From assembly GCA_964593515.1 (NCBI GenBank), contig CAZQJH010000009.1, forward strand, positions 1 through 25,911: a stretch of 25,911 bases of DNA, written 5' to 3'. The stretch is from JAXJYR01 sp964593515 (GTDB lineage: Bacteria > Bacillota_I > Bacilli_A > Erysipelotrichales > Erysipelotrichaceae). Both the position numbers and the translations under genes were made by a program. Below are positions 1-9,300 of the stretch, piece after piece; positions within the stretch are counted from its first letter, which is position 1, and every line of letters begins with the position of its first letter. Below the pieces are notes generated by a model, which was not told the DNA's origin, did no database searches, and saw only the letters and a list, made by a program, of their open reading frames with translations.

Positions 1-118
1 AGATTGGCTTAAGACATTTAAAGAAGTTGAACTACAACAAGATAAAGAAGATGAAGTAGTTTGGGATACTTCGGCAGAAGTTCCTGAGTCAGCTGTAATT
101 AGCGACATGGAGGATTAA
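1..118 (+). CDS. C-terminal end of an unidentified early-block protein (partial)
   Basis: An open frame entering from the left edge (first full codon at base 2) ends with TAA at 116-118. The visible 38 residues are strongly charged and finish with an acidic tail (VISDMED). The stop is two bases before the ATG of the RecE-like nuclease gene, so the two are very likely co-transcribed and translationally coupled. Phage RecE-type exonucleases are often encoded next to a RecT-type annealing protein or a single-strand DNA binding protein, and acidic tails are common in the latter. That makes a recombination partner plausible, but no diagnostic motif is visible here and I do not assign a function. 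There is no internal TAG. Confidence 0.6.
   Translation, partial: DWLKTFKEVELQQDKEDEVVWDTSAEVPESAVISDMED
109..113 (+). promoter_or_regulatory. Shine-Dalgarno-like GGAGG before the nuclease gene
   Basis: GGAGG lies 7 bases upstream of the ATG at 121, inside the last codons of the preceding gene. It is the only good Shine-Dalgarno match before a start in this window. The three minus-strand starts are preceded by A/T-rich stretches with no G-rich element, as is common in Bacteroidota and their phages. The match could be an accident of the codons ATG GAG GAT. Confidence 0.4.
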
Positions 119-120
119 GT

Positions 121-1122
121 ATGAACAAGATGGTAATTGATACTCCTTACTATGAGGATATGTCTCGTTACTCTAATAGTGATATTGGATATTTTCTTAA
201 AAATGGACCGAAAGGTTTAAAAGATTACAAAGAAGGTAAGATAGCAAAGTTAGATTATAGCTTTCTTGAAAAAGGAACTATGATACATGAATATTTACTT
301 CAACCAGATGAATTCTGGAAAGATTATATTATTCTTGATTTTGCAGTACCTAAAGTAAAACAACAAAAGGATTTATTAGACGAGTATCATAGACTTATGC
401 AAGTAAATCCATTAGAATCTCAAGATAAGCTTAAACTATCTGCTTATAAAAAAGCTTATAGTAATAAGAAATCTGATGAGAAATGTATTGAAGAAGCTGA
501 AGGTCTTATTATGATTTATCAAGATTACTTAGAATATCTAAGTAAAGTAGATGAAAACAAAAAGATAATTAGCTTTGCCGATTTACAAATGCTCAAAAAG
601 ATAAAAGAGAATATTCAGAATCATAAAAAAGCGAACGAGCTGTTGTTTAATTTACCATCTACTTTTGAAACTCATAATGAGTTCCATATTAATTGGGAAG
701 TAGAAAAATTTCATAATATCAAATGTAAATCTCTATTAGATAGAGTGTGCTTTGATCATGTCAATAAGAAGATAATTCTTATTGACTTAAAAACTACTGC
801 AAATGTATATAATTTTAAACATTCAGTAGAAGAATACGATTATTATAGGCAAATTGCTTATTATGGATTAGCAATCCAATGGTATATGCAAGAAGTATTA
901 AATCTTAATTCTGAAGAATATGATTTTGAAGCATATATTATTGCAATAGGTAAAGATGCTAACAATGAGATTAGAGTATTCAATATGAAAAATGATACTA
1001 CTCTCAATGAAAAGATCGCTTCAATATCAGAAGCTCTCCGAAGAATCTCAGAACATATCAGTACAGATCAATGGGACCATACACTTGAGTATTACGAAGG
1101 TGATGGAACAGAAGAGCTGTAA
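121..1122 (+). CDS. PD-(D/E)XK nuclease, RecE/RecB-like exonuclease
   Basis: This 333-residue protein carries the ordered motifs of the RecB/RecE branch of PD-(D/E)XK nucleases. They are GTxxH (Gly52, His56 in KGTMIHEY), an acidic residue near Glu187, the metal-binding Asp207 in SLLDRV, the Asp222-x-Lys224 pair in LIDLKTT, and the QxxxY motif (Gln244-Tyr248 in RQIAYY). All expected catalytic positions are present, so it is probably active. The likely role is 5'-3' or end-processing degradation of double-stranded DNA during phage recombination or replication, in the host cytoplasm. The ATG at 121 directly follows the upstream stop and has GGAGG at good spacing. The gene ends in TAA and has no in-frame TAG, so it is readable in both the standard and the recoded code. 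An alternative role is a packaging or repair nuclease of the same fold. Confidence 0.85.
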   Translation: MNKMVIDTPYYEDMSRYSNSDIGYFLKNGPKGLKDYKEGKIAKLDYSFLEKGTMIHEYLLQPDEFWKDYIILDFAVPKVKQQKDLLDEYHRLMQVNPLESQDKLKLSAYKKAYSNKKSDEKCIEEAEGLIMIYQDYLEYLSKVDENKKIISFADLQMLKKIKENIQNHKKANELLFNLPSTFETHNEFHINWEVEKFHNIKCKSLLDRVCFDHVNKKIILIDLKTTANVYNFKHSVEEYDYYRQIAYYGLAIQWYMQEVLNLNSEEYDFEAYIIAIGKDANNEIRVFNMKNDTTLNEKIASISEALRRISEHISTDQWDHTLEYYEGDGTEEL

Positions 1123-1127
1123 ATGTT

Positions 1128-1658
1128 ATGAAAGACAAAAAATTGTGGTTAAATATAGCAACAAAACTATTCTTACTACCACTAATAGAAGAAGAAAACA
1201 GTTTAAAATGGCTAAATAAAACCACACTTGGAATATACGTAGCTGACACAAATAAACCAGAATGGGAAAATAAAATAATTATATGCTATGACAGAGGAGC
1301 GTTTCCAAATGAACTTAAAGTGAGATTTAAGAAAAACAAAAATTCATATGCTGAATATACAGAATTAATAAACGGAAACGCTTACAAAGTCATAGCATTT
1401 ACCATACCCCCACAACTAAAAAAAGATTTTATACACTTACTAAACGGAGAATACACCAAAGTAAGTATACAAACTCAAAATAAAATATTAGACCACTGGG
1501 GACCAATAAGTAGTAAAGCTAGAAAAATAGCAACACATTTTTTTAACGGATACAATTATTCATATTCTGTTAAACCAAAATTAAATGAAGCTATTCTAAA
1601 TCTAAACAATATACCAATAAAAAAGGCGGATTTTAATCCGCCTTTATCTTTTTTATAG
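1128..1658 (+). CDS. Hypothetical early-block protein whose 3' end runs through a terminator
   Basis: An open frame of 176 residues starts 5 bases after the nuclease stop. I do not recognise the family. The protein is rich in Lys, Asn and Ile with no obvious signal peptide, and it contains a Lys-rich central part (FKKNKNSY) followed by a hydrophobic stretch around VIAFTIPPQL. The sense strand is more A-rich than the preceding gene. The last dozen residues (KKADFNPPLSFL) are encoded by the hairpin and T-run of the intrinsic terminator. The stop is TAG at 1656-1658. If TAG is read as Gln, the frame continues for 18 residues to TAA at 1710-1712, overlapping the antisense 3' end of the neighbouring giant gene. 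There is no recognisable Shine-Dalgarno; coupling to the upstream stop is likely. The gene call is good, the function is unknown. Confidence 0.72.
   Translation: MKDKKLWLNIATKLFLLPLIEEENSLKWLNKTTLGIYVADTNKPEWENKIIICYDRGAFPNELKVRFKKNKNSYAEYTELINGNAYKVIAFTIPPQLKKDFIHLLNGEYTKVSIQTQNKILDHWGPISSKARKIATHFFNGYNYSYSVKPKLNEAILNLNNIPIKKADFNPPLSFL
1619..1654. terminator. Bidirectional intrinsic terminator between converging gene blocks
   Basis: A perfect inverted repeat (AAAGGCGGATT at 1622-1632, AATCCGCCTTT at 1635-1645) has a GC core of GGCGG/CCGCC. On the plus strand it is followed by TTTATCTTTTTT. On the minus strand the A-run at 1619-1624 gives a T-run after the same stem. It can therefore end transcripts from both directions, as expected where two convergent operons meet. 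It overlaps the 3' end of the plus-strand hypothetical gene and lies about 60 bases beyond the stop of the minus-strand giant gene. Confidence 0.88.
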
Positions 1659-1702
1659 CCACAAAGAATTAGTACCAACCTAACCTCGAATTGTATTACA
1701 AA

Positions 1703-4700
1703 TCATCTCTAATGTAAGAAGTTATTTATTTCCTATGAGGTATTGCCTATACGACCTAATTGCTTAGCTCCTGGAGTAAGTCTAATTGCTTGATCCAACA
1801 ACTTATTAGATACTAAATGTTTACCAGTACTATATTCTTCAAAAGGATCAAACATCTACATAAATAACTTAAGTATATCATTTATATAACTCATAACAGG
1901 AAAAGGATCTTGGAAAAGTTTAGTAAAAGAAGTAGGTAAGACATAAAAAGTCATATCTGTAAACAATCTATAAGCCTAATATTTTATTACCCACAGTATT
2001 TCCTATCCAAAGTCATGATCGTCATCATCTCCTGGGTTAATTAAAGCAAATATAGCGTAACATAAAGCTGCAACTGAAAATTCAATAGATGACTTAATTA
2101 CATTTCTCTTCTCGTCATCAGTCATAGTATTCCACTTCATCACTTCTATCTAAAGCTGCTTAGCTTTAAATATATTAGTAGCAAAAAAATTTATCATACC
2201 AGCTGTATATTCATTTCTAAACAGCCAAGAAGCAAAATCTCTATGCATACCACCTATTTCAGTATCGAACACAGAATCGTAATATCTCTTTTGATAACGT
2301 CTCATTACAGTAGGTTCAATCCATCTACGTAAAGACAAACCAATCCAACCATACCATTGAGATTCAGCAGCTACAGAGGCTCTATCGCTATAGTTACCGT
2401 GCAGTGAAATTAGTACCTTCCTAACCTTGAGTGAAAATAAGTTTTGCTACATTTTATCAAAATTAGCAACTTTATCATCTACTACTAACTAATTATTTTC
2501 ATCAAAAGTTACATAATCATACATACTGCCTATTACTTTACCATTGTCATCTTTAGCTTTCATAGTCATCAAACAAGCAGTTAGGAATCTAATCTACATC
2601 TCATGCTCACCCATCTTATTCGGAGTATATAAGATATCGCTAACAGAATGTCTCATAAAACCTTCTAATGATAAATTCTTTTTTGATTCAAATATACCAA
2701 ACCATTCAGCCAACTGATTTAGTTTATTCTGTGGTACAGCTTTATTGACATCTGCTAGTAAACCGTAAAAGTTCTTAGCGAATTCTTTAGTAGCTCTTGC
2801 ATAGTCTTCTTTTGTAGTATGCTGTCCTGCAACAGCTTCTTCTAATTGATTTACTTCACCTACTAATATATTATTGAGTGCTGCTACCATATTACCAGAC
2901 ATTACTCTCTTATTAGACATACCAACTATCCATTTGATTAATTTAGCAGTATCTATTACTTTATCAGAGTATGGTAATTTAATTTTACCCATATCTTGCA
3001 CTCTATTTCCATAGAACACCTAATCCACCCAAGAATCAAACTAATTCTAAGTATTAACTTTATGACTGGATACTTTGTTTTTATTACCTTTTAACAAAGA
3101 AATAACATTATCCTGAGTTTCTCTACTAGCTAACAATGCCTATGTTTGCAGTATTAAAGACTCTAAATCACGTTTAACTAAGTAAGTATCAGCAGCATCA
3201 GCCCATTTGTAAAAGATAGTAGGTAAATCAAAAGATTGTTCATCTTCTGTTATAATCCCTTCTGCATAATAATACATAGGAATTTGCCGTATGCGTTTAC
3301 CATTTTCGTCAACAAAAGTACCACGGATATCATCGTCTTGCATAGGTAGTATTTCTGTCTATAAGTAGTTCTTTATTGTTGACGTTACACCATCGCTATT
3401 TACTCTTTCAACACCTCTCTTAATAACGCTAGGTAACCTAAAGTTAAGACGTAATGAACGTGGCATTGAATAATCATATGTTTTTATAAGATCTAAAAAT
3501 AATTTATATAACTACCATTTAGGGTCATTAGAGTCTTTGTATTTTAACATCTCCACATACTTAGCATTTTTATATATAGCAGGATTAGGTTTGCGATACT
3601 TCTCATCTAAATCTCGTGTCAAATCGTCTAATTCCTATCTTATATCAGCAGTAATAGTACCGTCTTTATACATAGAAAACCAAGATTTTCTTTTATCTGC
3701 ACTAAGTTTAGCATTTTGTATAACTTTTTTTCTTTTTTCTTCATCTAATGGTTCTAATATAGATGCTAAATCTTCATCCATTTGTCTATTATAACCTTCA
3801 ACATCAAATATAGGATTATTTGTTCTAAGCCATTCTTCCCAAGCTGCTTGCTATTCCTAAAAAGTTAAAGACCCATCAGAGAATATTCTGTTGCGTTCTT
3901 TTTTAGATGCTTGCAAATACTCTCCACCAATTGGGTTAACCAAGTAAATAATACCATTGTCAGTTACTTCTACAAAATCATCAAACACCTTTCTCAGGTC
4001 ACTAAAATTAGTATTACCATACTTTGCTTTGTATTCTTTTAGTACTTTACTTATCTAAGATCTTAATTTAATCATTCGCTGCTCTTTATCACTAATTGCA
4101 AAATCAAATCTTTGTACTATGGCTTGCACAAAAGGATCTTTAGATTCATAAACTGTACCAAAGTTAGCTAATATAGAATTGCATTCAAATCCAGATTCAG
4201 CTACATGTCTTTGAGCATCTAGCCATTCTCTGGTTTGATACTCTATATCGTTACTGTTATCTCTTAAATACTATTCTATATGCTATTGAACTCTCAAATT
4301 AAAATCTTTATCTGATTCGTTAGGACCTTTGGGATTATTTTTTATATAATTTTTTCTTTCTTCGTTTTTAATTCTATGCCTAACTATACCTACGTATGGT
4401 AGAATTTCATTTAAATATAGTTTAGAACCAATTGTATCACAGGCGTCTAATATGTTTCGTTGTGCCTACTATAATTTATTACAAGCAGTTTCTATAGCTC
4501 TCACATTATCGTCTCCAAATATATCAGAATATCTATTGGCTAATCCGGATATTCTATTTACTATATCATAAGACGATGCTATTTCTCTATAGCTCTATAA
4601 TACATTTAAGTCCCATTTAGCGTCTTTCCCTTGTTTATATCTTTCCTATATCTGTTTATTGAGCCTGCCTAAATGATCAGCCGCATAATTGGTGTACTAA

Positions 4701-6370
4701 AGTAAAGCGTCTAATTCTGTCATGTTTGATATCTTTTCTAACAGATTTGCAGCATCTTTAGCTTGGGTACGATAACTTCTGCGTAGCTTAAGAACCTGTT
4801 CTTGAATACTTAGTTTTTTCTATATAGTATTCATCAAATTAGTAAGCTCTTTGAGCATTTGATCCACTTTTTCAGTATCTTTTCCAAAAATAGTTTTATC
4901 ACCAAATATATTATACTCAACATCAAATTTAGTTTGTTGTGATTGTGTTATCTGATAGAAGCCTTCTTTCTTCATTTGACTATTAGCTTCTTCATTAGTA
5001 CCAAATACAGTACTTAATCCTGCTTTACTTATCTTACCTTTATCAACAGAATACACAATAGGTACAATACCTACTTTAGAGATAGGTATACCATTTTGCT
5101 ATAGTATATACTTATATGCAGATAACTGAAAATCGTACCCGTCTTTTTCAGATTTTAGTCTAAATTTTTTACTAGTAGAAAACAAAAAACCTCTCAATCT
5201 TGATCCTTTTTCATTGACCAGATAGCCTTTGTCGTTTTTCTTATTATTATAATTTATTAATTTAGTTTTAAAATCCATTAATACATACTCACCTGTTTTC
5301 TTATCTTTCAATATTAAGTCAGCAATACCAGCAACACCATGTTTAGGGTCAGCTAATACTGCTTCAGATGCAACAAAGTCATAATTTTGTTTAATGTGGT
5401 TAACTACATCAATTAAGCCTTTTATAGCTTCCCTAGACATACTATCTGTAAATCGTTGTATATCTAAATTGCCCTTTAACACTCCTTCTAAAACAGCATG
5501 TATATTAGTACCATTATTTCTAGCTTCCTAAGATATTTTAGCCTACGTTTGATCTTCTAGTGACGCATCATAATTGTCATAATTGGCTTTTTCTTTAAAA
5601 CCTGTAACAGAAGTTAATATATTACCAGTTTTTTTATCTGTAAACCTATGTTCTACTTCATCAAAAGTGACAGTATTTGCTAAATTTTGTAGTATCTTTC
5701 TTACCTAATCCACAGATGGTATTTCTTGATGAAACACTCCAGATACTTTCTACGTATCTCCTAGCTGTTTACGAATCAAAAAACTATCTGTAATTTCGGC
5801 AAGCAAAGCTTGTTTAGCATATTTGTTATCAAACAGTTTTTTAACAAAATCTTTGAATTTCTACCACCAACTTCTAGCTTCGCCATTCATATTAGCCACC
5901 CTAATACCTACAGCTTGTACTAACTGTTCTTTACCACCAAATGTTTCAATACCTTCTTTAATTATTGGGGCATTGGAAAACATTTCTACATAGTAATGAG
6001 CATATTCGTGGGGAATTGTATCTTTTCCAGATTTAGTCATATCTATCAACGCTTGCATAGCATCTAAATCAATAGACCCAGCATATCCACCCTCTATGGC
6101 TTCTACAAATTTCAGTTCTATTTCTGGATACAGCTGTTGCATGATATATGCCATTCTTTGAGAGCTACTAAACTACTACGGAGTTTTGGCATCAGGTCTA
6201 GAATATACTTGTTTGCGCAATTGCGCAAAAGCCTCCGAAGAAGCTTTTGCATAATCACCTTCATATTTATCCCACAAATAATATGCTTGGTTTTCTCCAA
6301 CCATATCTTCAAGAGTTTCAAACTCTTTCTTTACTTGTTTATTACTAAAATTTGGACAAAACGGAGTCAT
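1703..6370 (-). CDS. Giant virion-type protein D: zincin protease, PD-(D/E)XK nuclease, C-terminal membrane helix (TAG = Gln)
   Basis: With TAG as Gln this is one open frame of 1,555 residues, with about 35 in-frame TAGs and no internal TAA or TGA, ending in TGA at 1705-1703. The ATG at 6370 lies 5 bases after the stop of gene A, so it is the natural start. Residues about 73-165 form a zincin-like domain with HEYAH (His121, Glu122, His125); Glu148 in GKEQLVQAVG is a candidate third ligand. An aromatic amphipathic helix (WWQKFKDFVKKLF) follows. Residues about 225-425 form a complete RecB/Cas4-like PD-(D/E)XK nuclease. The remaining ~1,100 residues are mostly charged helical sequence without a family I recognise. 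A hydrophobic helix at about 1428-1445, followed by an Asp-rich patch (GDDDDHD), suggests a membrane segment near the C-terminus. By position just after the RNA polymerase gene, this is probably a virion cargo or ejected protein; that role is inference. Confidence 0.9.
2039..2089 (-). other. Predicted membrane helix near the C-terminus of protein D
   Basis: Residues about 1428-1445 read as an uninterrupted hydrophobic stretch (core FSVAALCYAIFALI), preceded by a charged helix (MTDDEKRNVIK) and followed by a helix break and four consecutive Asp. The length fits a single membrane-spanning or membrane-inserting helix. In an injected virion protein it could anchor or help pass the inner membrane; only the hydrophobicity is seen directly. 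Confidence 0.55.
5096..5698 (-). other. PD-(D/E)XK nuclease domain within protein D
   Basis: Motifs appear in the order typical of RecB/Cas4-like nucleases: HRF (His241) and SVT (254-256) in the N-terminal strand region, GTxxH (Gly287, His291 in GTNIHAVLEG), Glu336, the metal-binding Asp351 in GIADLIL, Asp366-x-Lys368 in LMDFKTK, and QxxxY (Gln415-Tyr419 in FQLSAYKY). All catalytic positions are intact. The domain sits right after the zincin domain. It is distinct from the separate plus-strand nuclease at 121-1122, so this short window encodes two nucleases of the same superfamily in two different genes. Possible targets are host DNA after injection or phage DNA ends during packaging; neither can be decided here. 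Confidence 0.82.
5996..6010 (-). other. HExxH zinc-binding motif of the protein D zincin domain
   Basis: His121-Glu122-Tyr-Ala-His125 (IPHEYAHYY) matches the HExxH helix of zincin metallopeptidases, with hydrophobic and aromatic residues around it as in phage-associated zincins. Glu148 in GKEQL, 23 residues downstream, is the best candidate for the third zinc ligand. Two consecutive TAG codons (6173-6178) lie upstream in the same domain. Confidence 0.75.
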
Positions 6371-6375
6371 ATTAA

Positions 6376-9300
6376 TTAATTTTTACATTTATCTTTAATA
6401 GCATTACCTTTCTAATCACTATCTTCAGATTCTTTATTGTTATTTAACTCATCACCTATCTAATTGTACAGTGCCTAAAATACAGAAGACTGTTCGCCGA
6501 AATAATTTACAAACGTATATATCTACTTATCAGAATTGTTTTTGTATATCTCTATAGCAGTATTTGCAGAATCACCAATAATTGCTATTTTCTAACCATT
6601 TGCTGTTGGTATTTCAGTCTAATCTATAGATATTACATAAAATTCTTTATTTTTAAATCTAGCGTAGTCTCTAACTGGCAAATGATAACTGAAAGAACCG
6701 TCCGCTATAAAATACACAGCATCTACAGTATCTACTAAAGCTCTTTGTTGTTCAGAATCATCATTAGCTTTTTGAGAATTAAAATATTTAGAATAATCTA
6801 TACTTCCACTTAAAGCGTCATCTATCTTATCCAGAGTAGTATTAGTGTTATTCATATAAATAGATTGTTCTTTCTCGCTTAAACTATTGAATCCCAATTT
6901 ATTAAAATCATTGTCCTACCACAGTAAAGATCTTATAGTACCATCTTCACTAATATACCCGTCAGCCCTTAAAGCAAATGATTGTCTCTTATTACTCTTA
7001 TATCCAAGTTTATTAACTTTATAATATACAGGATTAGAAAATGTTGCGCCTGTTTTTTTAGAAATAGAAGACACTTTTTCTCCAAGACGATATAAGTCAT
7101 ATCCATTAGAAGTAGTTATTTTAATAAAAGGACTATAAGTATTAGTACTTCTATTAAATAACGAATTAGACCCTTTAGTAATAGTAATCACATCATTGCC
7201 GACAACTCTTTTGATTACATATTTGTGATTTCTAGGAGATATAGTAGGAACATAATTGTCATCAGATACAGCTAATAAGCTAATTACTTGGTCTTTTTCA
7301 GTATTAGTCATACCTGTTGTTCTACCCATGACATTTTCAGCAATATACTAATTAAATGTCTTTCCACCAGCTCTTAAGTTAGCTAAGTACTGTGGTGGAA
7401 TAATATCGTATACTGTAGTTCTAACAATACCACCAGCATTTGAATCAGTACCGCCAGATACATAGAACATATAAACTGCAAAATCTTCAGCCCATTGTTT
7501 TATTTCAGGATCAGTGCTATTGAATAATTCACTTAAAGCTAACTGGACATTATTTTTAACGTCAGAATCTTCTTTAAACTGTTGTGTAACCAACATGAAT
7601 TGAGGAACTTTGACATCTCCAAGTTTGTTATACTTAACAGCGTTGAACAAGTCTATTCCTTCACCTCTACGTAACGCTTTACGTTTAATAGCTTCATATC
7701 TTCCAGGAACGCTATTTTCACCATATGTTAACTTTGCTAAAGCTTTTCCGCCAAATCTCTCAATTATATACTGATTAAAGAATGGCAAATAAAGTACAGT
7801 TTTTATTTTAGGTCCAACCACTCTTAGGAATTCTTTACTTTGTCTACCGTATAAACCCCATTCTTTACTCAGTTCATTAGCAGCATCAACGTACACTTTG
7901 GAAAATTCAGGTAATAATTTACTAAATGTGTCAAATATACCCATAACTCCTTTAGTATACTTAGCTCCTAAGAACGTATTATCATACATATCTCTAGGAT
8001 TGTTAAATGCGATATTATATTCTGAGTTGAATTGATTCACACCTTGAATAAAAGAAAGTAATTGGTTAATATTAACACCATACTTCTTAGTATCAATCTG
8101 AGCATTTGAAATAGCATTGTGGTACTCTTTTGCTAATTCATACAATTGTTTAAACATGCTTGCATATGTAAGCTAATCTTTAATCCATCTAGCATCATGT
8201 TTAGGTTTAAGATTACCCATTAATACATCATGTTTAGTTAATTCTGAATATTCTTTTTCTGGTATGTTTTCATCACCTAAGGACTTTAATCTGTCATTAT
8301 AATCTTCTATCACAGAATCCATAAAATACGTACCTCTTTTTTCCTAATCCGATACACCAATGAGTCCTTGTTTATAAGTCAACCAGTTATCAGAAATTTC
8401 CTTTATAATAGGTTGTGTTAAAAAAGCAAATGTATCATTACCAAACCCAGACGCAATTAACATAGCTACTACATCAAAAGTATAAGCGTTAACGTTAGCG
8501 TTACCAATATAGTTATCTTTAGCAGCATCTACAAACGCGTTAATAAGACCTGAAGTTGAATCCAATATTTCTTCACCGTATCTATCAAAAGTTTCTCCTA
8601 ATTTCTACAATCCCAATTGTTCAATAATTGGGAATTTACGCATATCTAATTTAGCAATCTAAACAAAGAACTAGAATACACTATTTAATGCCATAGGTCC
8701 AATACCTGCATCAGAACCTGAATTAAGCTTTTTCTGTCTAGTTTGGAATACCGGGTTAAGATAAAATCCGTCTAAATTATCAGGTAACCCATCAGCTTTG
8801 CCACCTGAGTATTCTTCCAGTTCTTTTTTAGCAAATGTACTAATAGGTCCTGTAGCAACGTCCAATGGAGTACTAGTAGCCAATGCGTGATCTAAAGAAG
8901 TCAACACACCTTGATACATATCTAATAAGAAATTTTGTAATTTTTTGGAATCGGTGCTGCTTATATTATTCATCACTTCATCTATATCATACTTAACTTT
9001 TTGCATTTTACCATTAACAACTTCGTAATTGTATCTGGCTAAGAACATTTTATCAATATCGAAGTCAGAACCAGTAAGTGCAGTAATACCAGAAGGGAAT
9101 TGGATCATGCTACCATTAAGACTAGGCACTATATCTACTATTTCAACAGGTATAGTTGAATTCTACCCCTGTGTAGGAACACGATACGATAATGCAAATA
9201 ATTCTTTATTATCTAGTATGAACCTACGTTGATCTTCAAAGTTATCAAAATCGTATCCTTTAATTTTATTACGTTTAGCTTCCTGTATTACATCGTCAAA

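Noticed and set aside
1703..1705. Possibility that TGA is also reassigned (as Trp), extending protein D.
   Set aside because: No internal TGA was found in about 8,066 codons, Trp is encoded by TGG throughout, and the TGA lies just before a good terminator, so it behaves as a normal stop.
1668..2430. A 22-base near-repeat (ATTAGTACC..CCTAACCT.GA at 1668-1689 and 2409-2430, 19 of 22 identical).
   Set aside because: One such pair is about what chance gives in 26 kb of AT-rich DNA. One copy is coding, the other lies beyond the stop, and no further copies were seen.
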